A stretch of DNA of 64,000 bases from Flagellimonas alvinocaridis (GTDB taxonomy: Bacteria > Bacteroidota > Bacteroidia > Flavobacteriales > Flavobacteriaceae). The notes beneath the pieces were generated by a model. The model did no database searches, was not told the DNA's origin, and saw nothing but the letters and a program-made list of their open reading frames with translations. This document shows, piece by piece, positions 1 through 7,443 of this stretch (positions are counted from its first letter, which is position 1; every line of letters begins with the position of its first letter). A program made the translations under genes and the position numbers. Location: NCBI RefSeq assembly GCF_004916895.1, contig NZ_SNTZ01000001.1:218263-282262 (forward strand). The letters are read 5' to 3'.

Positions 1-384
1 GAAGCTACCAAAAAAGTAAATGCACAAATGGACAAAGCCGTGACCCCTGAAAAAGACACCATCACTTTTGACGATTTCACCAAACTGGATATGCGGGTGG
101 GTACCATTGTAGAAGCCGAAAAAATGCCCAAGGCCAACAAGCTCTTGGTGTTGAAAGTAGATACCGGATTGGACACCCGAACCATTGTATCCGGAATCGC
201 CGAAAGTTTTAAGCCTGAAGATATCGTAGGAAAAAAAGTAACCGTTTTGGTGAATCTTGCCCCTAGAAAATTGCGCGGCGTAGAAAGTCAAGGGATGATC
301 TTGATGACCGAAAACCAAGAGGGAAAACTGGTGTTCGTCAACCCAGATGAAGATGGAGTTGGGAATGGGGAAGGTATAAGTTAA
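1..384 (+). CDS. metG: Methionyl-tRNA synthetase, C-terminal tRNA-binding domain (5'-truncated by window)
   Basis: The frame is open from base 1 through the Met codon at 28 to a TAA at 382-384, so this is the 3' end of a longer gene and not a free-standing small protein. The visible 127 residues form an EMAP-II/Trbp111-type OB fold: the run FDDFTKLDMRVGTI, then VLKVDTGLDTRTIVSGIAE, and VLVNLAPRKLRGVESQGM. Bacteroidota MetRS normally carries this tRNA-binding domain at its C terminus, where it raises affinity for tRNA during charging. A free-standing CsaA/Trbp111-like protein is unlikely because coding continues upstream without a stop. The REP-like inverted repeat at 407-474 follows. Confidence 0.85.
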   Translation, partial: EATKKVNAQMDKAVTPEKDTITFDDFTKLDMRVGTIVEAEKMPKANKLLVLKVDTGLDTRTIVSGIAESFKPEDIVGKKVTVLVNLAPRKLRGVESQGMILMTENQEGKLVFVNPDEDGVGNGEGIS

Positions 385-406
385 TTCACATTCAAAGAAA
401 CTATCC

Positions 407-474
407 GGTCGAGCGCAGTCGAGACCTTCCTTGAAAATTTGGATTATAAGACTTCTCGACTACGCTCGAAGTGA
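407..474. repeat. REP-like paired inverted repeat
   Basis: Two short semi-palindromic units face each other. One is at 407-426 (core TCGAGCGCAGTCGAGA) and the other at 453-468 (core TCTCGACTACGCTCGA). The second is the reverse complement of the first core with a single mismatch, and about 26 nt separate them. The pair can fold into a long hairpin, and each unit can also fold on itself. This sequence type resembles extragenic palindromes dispersed through many flavobacterial genomes. It lies between metG and tex and may act as a transcript end or stabiliser. No second copy was noticed in this window. Confidence 0.65.
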
Positions 475-493
475 CAACTACTAAACAAACATC

Positions 494-2617
494 ATGCAAC
501 TTGTTCCTTATATCGTGCACCACACCCAGCTTTCGGAAAAGAGTGTGGAAAATACCGTGGCCTTGTTGAACGAAGATTGTACCGTTCCCTTTATTTCCCG
601 TTATCGAAAAGAACGTACCGGCAATCTGGATGAAGTCCAAATTGGGGCCATTGTACAGTATAAAACCCAGTTTGAGGCTCTGGAAAAGCGGAAATCCGCC
701 ATTATCAAAGCCGTAGAGGAACAGGGCGAACTCACTCCGGAGTTGAAGGCAAAGTTCCAGAACTGTACCGACCTTACCAGCCTGGAAGATCTTTACCTCC
801 CTTTCAAGAAAAGTAAAAAGACCAAAGCCGAAACCGCCCGAAAAAATGGGTTGAAACCCTTGGCAAAAATTATCATGGCCCAGCGGAGTGATGAGATTGA
901 ATTCATCGCCTCCAAATATTTGGGCAAGGACGTCAACAATGAAGATGAGGCTCTGGAAGGCGCCCGCCACATCATTGCTGAATGGATCAATGAACGTTCA
1001 GATATCCGTAACCAGCTGCGCAACCAGTTGGAACGCCATGCTTTCATCACCACCAAGGTCATCAAAACCAAAAAAGAGGACGAAAAAGCCCAAAAGTTCC
1101 GTGACTATTTCGATTGGAGCGAGCCACTGGACCGTTGCCCCTCCCACCGCTTTTTAGCCATCATGCGAGCAGAAAAGGAAGGGTTTATCCGGGTTAAGAT
1201 TGAAATTGATGATGATAGGGCACTTGATATGATGGAAAGGCGCGTCATCAAATCAAACAACGCCTGTTCACAACAGATTGAACTGGCCATAGCGGATGCC
1301 TACAAACGACTTTTGTTCCCCTCACTTTCCAACGAGCTGTTAAAGGCTGCCAAAGAAAAAGCGGATACTTCTGCCATACAGGTATTCTCCAAAAACCTAA
1401 AACAATTGTTGTTGGGTTCCCCTTTGGGTGAAAAAAGGATTCTAGCCATAGACCCGGGTTTCAGAACAGGTTGCAAAGTGGTTTGTTTGGATTCTCATGG
1501 CGAGCTAAAACATAATGAGACGATTTACCCCCATCCACCCCAACGGGACAGTGCAGGGGCCATCAAAAAGATAAGTTCCTTGGTCGATGCGTACAAAATT
1601 GAGGCCATTGCCATTGGTAATGGCACCGCATCACGAGAGACGGAACAACTGGTAAAACGTATTGCATTTAAAAACCCCATTGAGGTTTTTGTGGTCAGTG
1701 AAGCAGGAGCTTCCATCTATTCGGCCTCCAAAATTGCCAGGGATGAATTCCCAAACTACGATGTTACTGTCCGAGGGGCAGTTTCCATTGGGCGCCGTTT
1801 GGCAGACCCCTTGGCCGAATTGGTGAAAATAGATGCCAAATCCATTGGGGTGGGCCAATACCAACACGATGTGGACCAAACCCAATTGAAAACCTCCTTG
1901 GACACCGTGGTGGAGAGTTGTGTCAATTCCGTCGGGGTCAACATCAATACCGCCAGTGTGCCCCTCCTCAGTTATGTATCGGGCATTGGTCCGAAACTGG
2001 CTGAAAACATTGTCACCTATCGCAATGAACATGGGACCTTTACCAGCAGGGACCAAATTAAAAAAGTACCCCGGCTTGGTGGAAAGGCCTTTGAGCAAAG
2101 TGCCGGATTCCTGCGTATCAAAGAGGGTGAAAATCCATTGGACGACTCGGCTGTTCACCCAGAAAGTTATGGCATAGTTGAAAAAATGGTGAAAGACCAA
2201 GGCATTTCCTTGAAAGAGATTGTTGGCAATAAATCCATCCTGCATAACATCGACCTAACATCTTATTGTACGGATGATATTGGGCTTCCTACTTTGAAGG
2301 ATATTCTAGGAGAATTGGAAAAACCTGGTTTGGACCGCAGGGAAAAAGCCAAGGTGTTTACCTTTAATCAAAACATCAAGGAAATAACCGATTTAAGAGA
2401 AGGACAATTATTGCCGGGCATTGTAAACAATATTACCAATTTTGGTTGTTTTGTGGACATCGGTATCAAGGAAAGTGGACTCATCCATATTTCCAATCTT
2501 TCAGATACTTTCGTGAAGGACGTCAATGAGCACGTAAGCTTACATCAGCAAGTAGTGGTCAAGGTGTTGGATGTGGATGTTTCTAGAAAACGTATTCAAC
2601 TGGCTCTTCACAAATAA
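494..2617 (+). CDS. tex: Tex-family RNA-binding transcription accessory protein
   Basis: This 707-aa protein has the complete Tex layout and near-typical length. A helical Tex N domain includes the conserved segment SRYRKERTGNLDEVQI near residue 36. It is followed by a YqgF/RNase-H-like domain at about 315-425 (ILAIDPGFRTGCKV), tandem helix-hairpin-helix motifs at about 490-560 (VNINTASVPLLSYVSGIGPK), and a C-terminal S1 domain at about 635-705 (LPGIVNNITNFGCFVDIG). Family members bind nucleic acid and influence transcription; the exact role in Bacteroidota is not settled. The ATG at 494 gives the expected N terminus. The HDAC-like gene starts 9 nt after the stop, so the two are probably co-transcribed. 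Confidence 0.95.
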   Translation: MQLVPYIVHHTQLSEKSVENTVALLNEDCTVPFISRYRKERTGNLDEVQIGAIVQYKTQFEALEKRKSAIIKAVEEQGELTPELKAKFQNCTDLTSLEDLYLPFKKSKKTKAETARKNGLKPLAKIIMAQRSDEIEFIASKYLGKDVNNEDEALEGARHIIAEWINERSDIRNQLRNQLERHAFITTKVIKTKKEDEKAQKFRDYFDWSEPLDRCPSHRFLAIMRAEKEGFIRVKIEIDDDRALDMMERRVIKSNNACSQQIELAIADAYKRLLFPSLSNELLKAAKEKADTSAIQVFSKNLKQLLLGSPLGEKRILAIDPGFRTGCKVVCLDSHGELKHNETIYPHPPQRDSAGAIKKISSLVDAYKIEAIAIGNGTASRETEQLVKRIAFKNPIEVFVVSEAGASIYSASKIARDEFPNYDVTVRGAVSIGRRLADPLAELVKIDAKSIGVGQYQHDVDQTQLKTSLDTVVESCVNSVGVNINTASVPLLSYVSGIGPKLAENIVTYRNEHGTFTSRDQIKKVPRLGGKAFEQSAGFLRIKEGENPLDDSAVHPESYGIVEKMVKDQGISLKEIVGNKSILHNIDLTSYCTDDIGLPTLKDILGELEKPGLDRREKAKVFTFNQNIKEITDLREGQLLPGIVNNITNFGCFVDIGIKESGLIHISNLSDTFVKDVNEHVSLHQQVVVKVLDVDVSRKRIQLALHK

Positions 2618-2626
2618 GGGAATTCA

Positions 2627-3529
2627 ATGCTAAAAATAGCCTACCATTCCATTTACAGGCATCCATTACCGGAAGGGCATCGGTTTCCCATGATCAAGTA
2701 TGAGTTGTTGCCCCAACAGCTTCTTCATGAAGGTACCTGCGGCAAAGAAAACTTCTTTGAACCCTCTTTTCCTGATGTCAAATCTATTTTGGCTGTTCAT
2801 ACCGAAGCATATTATGAGGATTTGATTAACCTACATCTAGATAAACGTGCCATTCGAAAAATAGGTTTTCCCTTAAGTGACGAATTGGTGAAACGTGAAC
2901 AGATTATTGCAGATGGCACAATCAAGGGTTGTGAATTTGCACTTGAACATGGTATTGCCATGAATATCGCAGGAGGAACCCATCATGCATATTCCAACAG
3001 AGGCGAAGCTTTTTGCCTATTGAACGACCAAGCCATAGCGGCCAGATATCTTCAAAAAAAAGACTTGGTCAAGAACATTTTAATTATTGACTTAGATGTA
3101 CACCAAGGCAACGGTACTGCCGAAATTTTTCAGGACGACCCCACTATTTTTACGTTTTCCATGCATGGAAGGGGCAATTATCCCTTCAAAAAGGAAACTT
3201 CGGACTTGGATATCCCTCTGGAAAAAGGTACCACGGACCAAGCGTACCTTTCCATTTTAAAGCACACCTTACCCGGCCTTTTGGATAAAGTACAACCGGA
3301 TTTCATCTTCTATCTCTGCGGTGTGGACGTACTGGCCTCCGACAAATTGGGCACCTTGGCCATGAGTTTGGAGGGATGCAGAGAACGTGACCGCTATGTG
3401 CTGGAAATGTGTTATGATGCAAAAATTCCAGTACAATGCTGTATGGGAGGAGGGTATTCTCCCGACATTAAGGTTATTGTAGAAGCCCATGCCAATACCT
3501 TTAGATTGGCGCAGGACATTTATGCGTAA
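2627..3529 (+). CDS. Histone deacetylase-family (AcuC/class IV-like) deacetylase
   Basis: This 300-aa cytoplasmic protein has the arginase-like fold signatures of the HDAC/acetoin-utilisation family. GGTHHA at 116-121 holds the catalytic His pair. DLDVHQGNGT at 155-164 supplies zinc ligands D157 and H159, and D234 in CGVDVL is the third ligand. A glycine-rich GGGY turn is at 274-277. The short length and the N-terminal YHSIYRHPLPEGHRFPM block match the single-domain bacterial class near class IV HDACs. The substrate (acetyl-lysine protein, polyamine or small molecule) cannot be read from the sequence. It starts 9 nt after tex and has no signal peptide. Confidence 0.88.
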   Translation: MLKIAYHSIYRHPLPEGHRFPMIKYELLPQQLLHEGTCGKENFFEPSFPDVKSILAVHTEAYYEDLINLHLDKRAIRKIGFPLSDELVKREQIIADGTIKGCEFALEHGIAMNIAGGTHHAYSNRGEAFCLLNDQAIAARYLQKKDLVKNILIIDLDVHQGNGTAEIFQDDPTIFTFSMHGRGNYPFKKETSDLDIPLEKGTTDQAYLSILKHTLPGLLDKVQPDFIFYLCGVDVLASDKLGTLAMSLEGCRERDRYVLEMCYDAKIPVQCCMGGGYSPDIKVIVEAHANTFRLAQDIYA

Positions 3530-3560
3530 TTTTATCGCCTAATTTTTATTTTCAATCGCC

Positions 3561-4400
3561 ATGAAATTGTTCAAATACTTCATTATTATCTTAATTGTGA
3601 TTCCCGTAGCAGGTCAAGAATTACAACCAACAAAAGAGAAAAACCTCTGGAACAACTTCACCTATGATGTTGGAAACATTTTAGGCGGGGTTGGCCATGC
3701 CTATTCACGGCCATTTCATTGGCAAGGAAACGATTGGGCCAATTTTGGATATCTGACTGGAGGCACCTTGCTTCTTTTTACCGTGGATGACGAGCTCAAC
3801 GATTGGAAAAACGGTTTTCGCAAAGACATTCCTGATTTTGTGATTGACTATGGACATGAGTATGGCAGTCCTGAAAACAATTATATGCTCACAGGAGGAG
3901 TATATTTGGCCGGACTCTTTACCAAAAATGAAAAACTGAGACGGACCGGGGTGCTCCTGATTTCGTCTGCCACCGCAGGTGGGTTTTTACAACAAGTGAG
4001 CAAGCGTATCATAGGTAGGGCAAGACCAAAAAGTGGAGCCAGTTCCAGTACGTTTGACCCATTGCACTTGGACCGTGTATATGATTATGACTCCTTCCCA
4101 TCTGGCCATGCCATGTTGGCTTTTAGCAACGCATATGCCATTGCCAAGCAATTTAAAAGTCCTTGGGTGAAAGCAGGATTATATACCGTTGGCATGATTC
4201 CCGGTATGGTCCGGGTTGTGGATGATTTCCATTGGGTTTCTGATGTTGCTTTTAGCACTGTACTGAGCATTTTTATTGTAGAATCCATAGACAAGTACTT
4301 GGATTCCAAATACGATGAGAAATACAATGACAACCAATCAAAATTAAGCTGGAACCTTTCCTTTGGCCCAAATACCATGGGAGTTGCCCTTCGTTTTTAG
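3561..4400 (+). CDS. PAP2-family phosphatase, exported or membrane-associated
   Basis: This 279-aa protein begins with a hydrophobic signal sequence ending near VAGQ. It carries the full acid-phosphatase triad of the PAP2 family: KRIIGRARP (148-156, KX6RP), PSGH (180-183), and R218 with H224 and D228 in the block RVVDDFHWVSD. Family members remove phosphate from lipid phosphates such as undecaprenyl pyrophosphate or phosphatidic acid at the periplasmic face. The middle of the chain has moderately hydrophobic helices typical of the fold. The substrate is unknown. It starts 31 nt after the deacetylase gene and may be co-transcribed with it. Confidence 0.88.
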   Translation: MKLFKYFIIILIVIPVAGQELQPTKEKNLWNNFTYDVGNILGGVGHAYSRPFHWQGNDWANFGYLTGGTLLLFTVDDELNDWKNGFRKDIPDFVIDYGHEYGSPENNYMLTGGVYLAGLFTKNEKLRRTGVLLISSATAGGFLQQVSKRIIGRARPKSGASSSTFDPLHLDRVYDYDSFPSGHAMLAFSNAYAIAKQFKSPWVKAGLYTVGMIPGMVRVVDDFHWVSDVAFSTVLSIFIVESIDKYLDSKYDEKYNDNQSKLSWNLSFGPNTMGVALRF

Positions 4401-4482
4401 CTTGGGAGTCAAACAATTGTTAATAATTTTTTATTTAGATTGATTTAAAATAATTATTTTTGCCCATCCACTGTGTTGATAG

Positions 4483-4647
4483 ATGGGAAAGAAGAAGAAA
4501 AAAGAAGAAAAAAAACAGAAAAAGGCCTTGTTGAAAGAACTTCAGGTTACTAACTGCAAGACCAAGTGCTGTAAAAAATATAAAAAGGGAGAAAACAAGC
4601 GTTGCAAGCGCTGTCCTTGTTTTGACCTTTTAAAGAAAGTTGCGTAA
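4483..4647 (+). CDS. Small Lys/Cys-rich conserved-looking protein (54 aa)
   Basis: A 54-codon frame starts with ATG at 4483 and stops with TAA at 4645-4647. The N-terminal third is nearly all Lys, Glu and Gln. The C-terminal part has seven Cys in two clusters: CKTKCC, then CKRCPC close to the end (CKRCPCFDLL). That spacing suggests a small metal-binding knuckle, and the charge suggests RNA or DNA contact; both are inferences. Support for a real gene is a TAnnTTTG -7-like box at 4455-4462 about 20 nt upstream, a strong palindromic terminator overlapping its stop, and a plausible domain-like pattern. No function is recognised. Confidence 0.7.
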   Translation: MGKKKKKEEKKQKKALLKELQVTNCKTKCCKKYKKGENKRCKRCPCFDLLKKVA

Positions 4648-4671
4648 AATCCACCAATTGGTGGATTTTTT
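4646..4671. terminator. Bidirectional rho-independent terminator
   Basis: A perfect 24-nt palindrome at 4646-4669 has arms of the type AAAATCCACC and GGTGGATTTT around AATT. It carries an A-tract on the left and a T-tract on the right (to 4671), so it can end transcription from both directions. It overlaps the stop of the 54-aa gene on + and lies just beyond the stop of the secreted protein on -. Confidence 0.85.
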
Positions 4672-4675
4672 AGTC

Positions 4676-5092
4676 TTATTGGTTTCTTTTTGGGGAAGTG
4701 TTCAAGACCATTCCATTTTCCATTAGCTGTTTTAAGTATTCCGTATCCGAAGAAGAAAGATACTCATGGGCCCTTTCAAAAAAACGTCTGCTATGGATAC
4801 AGCCTTCCGTACAATTTTGTAGGTGCCGTTGATAGGCCTCCTTTTTGCTTTTCATGTATACCAGATAGGCCGTAAAGTTTTCTGTTCCCAATTGGCGCTC
4901 ATAATTATGCTGGTCCGTCCAATAATCCAGTTCATCCTGTAGGTCCATGGCTTCCAATTTCTGCTCATATTGCGCATCACGAAGGGCTAGATCCTCATAA
5001 AATCTAAAGTTTTGAGGTACAATACTCTCCTGTTGGGCCAATAACAATGGTCCAAAGCAAAGGAACAATATGAAGGGGATCATAGCTTTCAT
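4676..5092 (-). CDS. Secreted protein of unknown function (138 aa)
   Basis: The protein starts with a clear signal peptide (MKAMIPFILFLCFGPLLLAQQ). The mature part is about 118 residues, helical, and rich in Tyr, Gln and Glu, with two Cys (NCTEGC) in the middle. No family is recognised. It is downstream of ssb on the same strand but separated from it by a terminator at 5174-5204, so it is probably transcribed on its own. Its stop abuts the bidirectional terminator. A periplasmic or outer-membrane-associated location is inferred only from the signal peptide. Confidence 0.7.
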   Translation of the reverse strand: MKAMIPFILFLCFGPLLLAQQESIVPQNFRFYEDLALRDAQYEQKLEAMDLQDELDYWTDQHNYERQLGTENFTAYLVYMKSKKEAYQRHLQNCTEGCIHSRRFFERAHEYLSSSDTEYLKQLMENGMVLNTSPKRNQ

Positions 5093-5173
5093 GGCAATCT
5101 TTTTTTAGTAAGACGAACAAGTACCCCAAAGCTTGCATCTATTTACTTTAAGATATCATGAAGTCATAGTAAA

Positions 5174-5204
5174 CAAAAAGAAAGGGGACAAACTGCCCCC
5201 TTTC
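5174..5204 (-). terminator. Rho-independent terminator of ssb
   Basis: On the minus strand, GAAAGGGGG and CCCCTTTC arms (plus coordinates 5180-5204) enclose an 8-nt loop and are followed by TTTTTG. The hairpin starts about 22 nt after the ssb stop codon. Confidence 0.8.
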
Positions 5205-5226
5205 TCGTTCACATGTAGGAATCGTC

Positions 5227-5559
5227 TTATTTACCTATCATTAAAAGCTCATTGCATTTAATTTCAGTGACATACCGTTTCTCACCTTCCTTGGTTTCAT
5301 AGGCACGGGACATCAACTTCCCTTCAATGATGACTTCCTTTCCCTTGACAAGATAACTCTCGGCTATCTCAGCCATTTTCCCCCAAGCAACAACATTGTG
5401 CCATTGCGTATCGGTTACTTTTTCCCCATCTCCATTTTTGTAGGATTCATTAGTGGCCACAGAGAACTTGGCCAGTTTGTTTCCATTTTCCATAGTGATG
5501 ATTTCTGGGTCGTTCCCCAGGTTACCAATTAACTGTACTTTGTTTCGTAGTGAATTCAT
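5227..5559 (-). CDS. ssb: Single-stranded DNA-binding protein, short form without acidic tail
   Basis: The 110 residues comprise an SSB OB fold: LRNKVQLIGNLGNDPEI at the start, then FSVATNESY, WHNVVAWGKMAEIAESYLVKG, and IEGKLMSRAYETKEGEKRY. The protein ends with CNELLMIGK directly after the fold. The flexible linker and acidic DDxPF-like tip that normally recruit repair and replication partners are absent, so this is probably an accessory SSB paralogue and not the housekeeping one. Upstream lies a -7-like box with an inverted repeat (5594-5625) and a larger palindrome (5655-5692), which suggests controlled expression. It ends before a clean terminator and appears monocistronic. Confidence 0.93.
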   Translation of the reverse strand: MNSLRNKVQLIGNLGNDPEIITMENGNKLAKFSVATNESYKNGDGEKVTDTQWHNVVAWGKMAEIAESYLVKGKEVIIEGKLMSRAYETKEGEKRYVTEIKCNELLMIGK

Positions 5560-5593
5560 GATTTAAGATTTAAGCGTTAAACAGTTACTACTA

Positions 5594-5625
5594 TCGAATA
5601 GGTTTTGTTCGACAGGGCAAACTTA
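5594..5625 (-). promoter_or_regulatory. Putative ssb promoter -7 element with inverted repeat at the start site
   Basis: On the minus strand, TAAGTTTG (5618-5625) matches the Bacteroidota -7 consensus TAnnTTTG. No convincing -33 TTTG is at the usual distance. Just downstream, where transcription would begin, TCGAA and TTCGA (5594-5598 and 5608-5612) form an inverted repeat with a 9-nt spacer, a plausible repressor site. Both readings are inferences from position. Confidence 0.35.
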
Positions 5626-5654
5626 GCAGCCGTTCAAAGCAATAATCGGTTTGA

Positions 5655-5692
5655 AATCATTTGTTTTCGTTTGTAAACGTATGTAAATGATT
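5655..5692. repeat. 38-nt interrupted palindrome upstream of ssb
   Basis: Outer arms AATCATTT and AAATGATT pair perfectly, and an inner CGTTTGTAAACG is itself palindromic about the same centre, leaving short mismatched stretches between. It sits about 95 nt upstream of the ssb start and 85 nt upstream of the small plus-strand frame at 5776. It could be a dimer-of-dimers operator or a hairpin; nothing identifies the binder. Confidence 0.5.
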
Positions 5693-5775
5693 GAAATTTG
5701 ATATAGGCGCCGATTGATTAAATCAAGCAACAATCAAAAGGAGAGTGACCAAATACATCCAAAGAGTGTCTTAAG

Positions 5776-6024
5776 ATGAAACTCAACCAAACAACACAAA
5801 TGATCATACGGTGCATCCACAAATACACAGTAGTAAAACGCTTTAGTCTTGGAAAACGATTATATGATAAAATGGAAACCATCTACATCCAAGAGCATGA
5901 CAATCAAAATGGAGAGTCCCAAAAAGTCTTTAATAGCGACAAAGAGTATGTCATTGATATTTCTGCCGATATATACGTTGCTCTCAACAAGGATTTTATT
6001 GTGCGAAGTCGTGACAACGAATAA
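5776..6024 (+). CDS. Small hypothetical protein, doubtful
   Basis: This 82-codon frame begins with ATG at 5776; an internal Met (5872) would give 50 residues. The sequence resembles no family I recognise. The C-terminal half (KEYVIDISADIYVALNKDFIVRS) reads like a plausible beta-strand segment, whereas the N-terminal part is basic and irregular. An overlapping frame at 5849-6046 is almost certainly a shadow. It fills an otherwise gene-free stretch between ssb and dps. It is listed because a small gene here is possible, not because it is convincing. Confidence 0.3.
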   Translation: MKLNQTTQMIIRCIHKYTVVKRFSLGKRLYDKMETIYIQEHDNQNGESQKVFNSDKEYVIDISADIYVALNKDFIVRSRDNE

Positions 6025-6307
6025 AATACTATCTCAAAACTGTTAATAGAGTGTTTAGAGACGTTAAACCATGTTAAATACTTGATTTTCTGAAATATAC
6101 TTCTATATTTATAGTATGGATAACATAAAAACAGACTTCAATCCTATTGCCTTCTAGGTCGAGCAATTGACCCTTATATCCATATTGGGGAATCTTCTTT
6201 TCCCACAACCCAGCGTACAAAAATGCATTTCTTATTACGTCCGATTTATGGACCAAATAGGGTATGCATCAAATTAAACACAAAGTCGAATCAGAAAAAC
6301 ACAAAAA

Positions 6308-6802
6308 ATGGAAACTGTAAAAACAAAAAACAAGACATTTAAAAAATTAGGTTTTACCTATTTGGAGACTGCCGAAATTGTAGTCACCCTAAATACTCTA
6401 CTTGCCAACTATCAGGTATTCTACAATAAACTGAGAAATTTTCATTGGAATATTGAAGGTCCAGAATTTTTTGAACTCCATGAAGTATTTGAAAAAGAAT
6501 ACAACACCACCAAGGAAAACATTGATACTGTAGCAGAGCGCATTCGCGTCTTTGGTGTAAAACCCAACTTCACCCTAAAGAAAACCATTGAGCTTTCTAC
6601 CATAAAGGAACCTGAAAAAGAACTGTCCGCCATAGAAATGGTGCGGGAAGTACTAAACAATTATGAAATACTACATAACAATATGCTAGACGGCATCAAT
6701 GCCGCCTTGGAAAGTGGTGATGTGGCCACGGAGCAAATCCTCACCGATTTCCTTATGCACATGGAAAAAAGAAATTGGATGTTCACTTCTTATCTCAAAT
6801 AA
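6308..6802 (+). CDS. dps: Dps-family ferritin-like DNA-protection protein
   Basis: This 164-aa protein has the Dps signature NFHWNIEGPEFFELHEVFE followed by DTVAERIRVFG. The inter-subunit ferroxidase residues are present with canonical spacing: H46, H58, E62, D73 and E77. Dps dodecamers store iron using hydrogen peroxide as oxidant and shield DNA in stationary phase or oxidative stress. The Lys-rich N-terminal extension (METVKTKNKTFKK) could contact DNA, as in E. coli Dps. The gene is preceded by about 280 nt with no convincing gene. Confidence 0.95.
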   Translation: METVKTKNKTFKKLGFTYLETAEIVVTLNTLLANYQVFYNKLRNFHWNIEGPEFFELHEVFEKEYNTTKENIDTVAERIRVFGVKPNFTLKKTIELSTIKEPEKELSAIEMVREVLNNYEILHNNMLDGINAALESGDVATEQILTDFLMHMEKRNWMFTSYLK

Positions 6803-6853
6803 TTCTTGACCATCCCTCGAGAAAGAAATATATATCATTCAAAACAGTTACAC

Positions 6854-7321
6854 ATGAAAACCCTAACAACATTCTTATCAATTTTTATACTAACCGGTAT
6901 GGCAGGATATGCCCAAAGCCAAGACTCTGGTCATATGAACGCCACCATCCATAAAACTTTTTCAATTGAAAAAGATGGCACCGAGGTTCCATACAACCTT
7001 AAGGTCATGGAGCATAGAAATTACCCCATGGTCTTGAAACAAAAAGAGATGAGTCAAGTTAATCAAAATAGAAAAGAGAAACCGGCAGTAGTTACCAAAC
7101 TCATTGCCGTGGACAAAGACAATGATCAAAATTATGATCACTATATGGTCTTAAAATACAGACGGTCCGTAACCGATAGTTTTAAGGTAGTTCCCACAAA
7201 AAAGGGATTTGCCGTCAAGGTAGACGACAAAACCATGCAGTATTTTGTAACGAAAGGTATTTACTTTATTGACAATACCGATAAAGACTTTTTCTCTGTA
7301 GAGGAATTCAGGGAAATATAA
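6854..7321 (+). CDS. Secreted protein of unknown function (155 aa)
   Basis: I place the start at the ATG at 6854, which puts a proper signal peptide at the N terminus (MKTLTTFLSIFILTGMAGYAQ). A TTG-initiated extension to 6806 would bury it behind 16 polar residues. The mature part is about 135 residues, beta-rich, with charged segments such as VDKDNDQNYDHYMVLKYRR. No family is recognised. It follows dps by 51 nt and ends before a strong terminator, so it may be co-transcribed with dps. Confidence 0.7.
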   Translation: MKTLTTFLSIFILTGMAGYAQSQDSGHMNATIHKTFSIEKDGTEVPYNLKVMEHRNYPMVLKQKEMSQVNQNRKEKPAVVTKLIAVDKDNDQNYDHYMVLKYRRSVTDSFKVVPTKKGFAVKVDDKTMQYFVTKGIYFIDNTDKDFFSVEEFREI

Positions 7322-7359
7322 TTTCCTTTTTCAGATTTCGTTTTTTGATTGACAAATGG

Positions 7360-7384
7360 GCCGGGAGCATATCCCGGCTTTTTT
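7360..7384 (+). terminator. Rho-independent terminator
   Basis: GCCGGGA and TCCCGGC (7360-7366 and 7372-7378) pair perfectly around a 5-nt loop and run straight into six Ts. It closes the dps-side transcription unit. Confidence 0.9.
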
Positions 7385-7385
7385 G

Positions 7386-7418
7386 TTGTGTAAAATTGAG
7401 CCAAGCATAATACCTTTG
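7386..7418 (+). promoter_or_regulatory. Putative promoter of the GNAT gene
   Basis: TACCTTTG (7411-7418) matches TAnnTTTG exactly. A TTG at 7386-7388 lies 22 nt upstream as a possible -33 element. The predicted start is about 20 nt before the ATG at 7444. It sits directly behind the preceding terminator. Confidence 0.45.
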
Positions 7419-7443
7419 GTAAAATCAACATTAAATAAATTCT

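Noticed and set aside
5849..6046. 65-codon plus-strand frame overlapping 5776-6024
   Set aside because: Overlaps another weak frame in a different phase; Ile/Ser/Thr-rich composition typical of an out-of-frame shadow.
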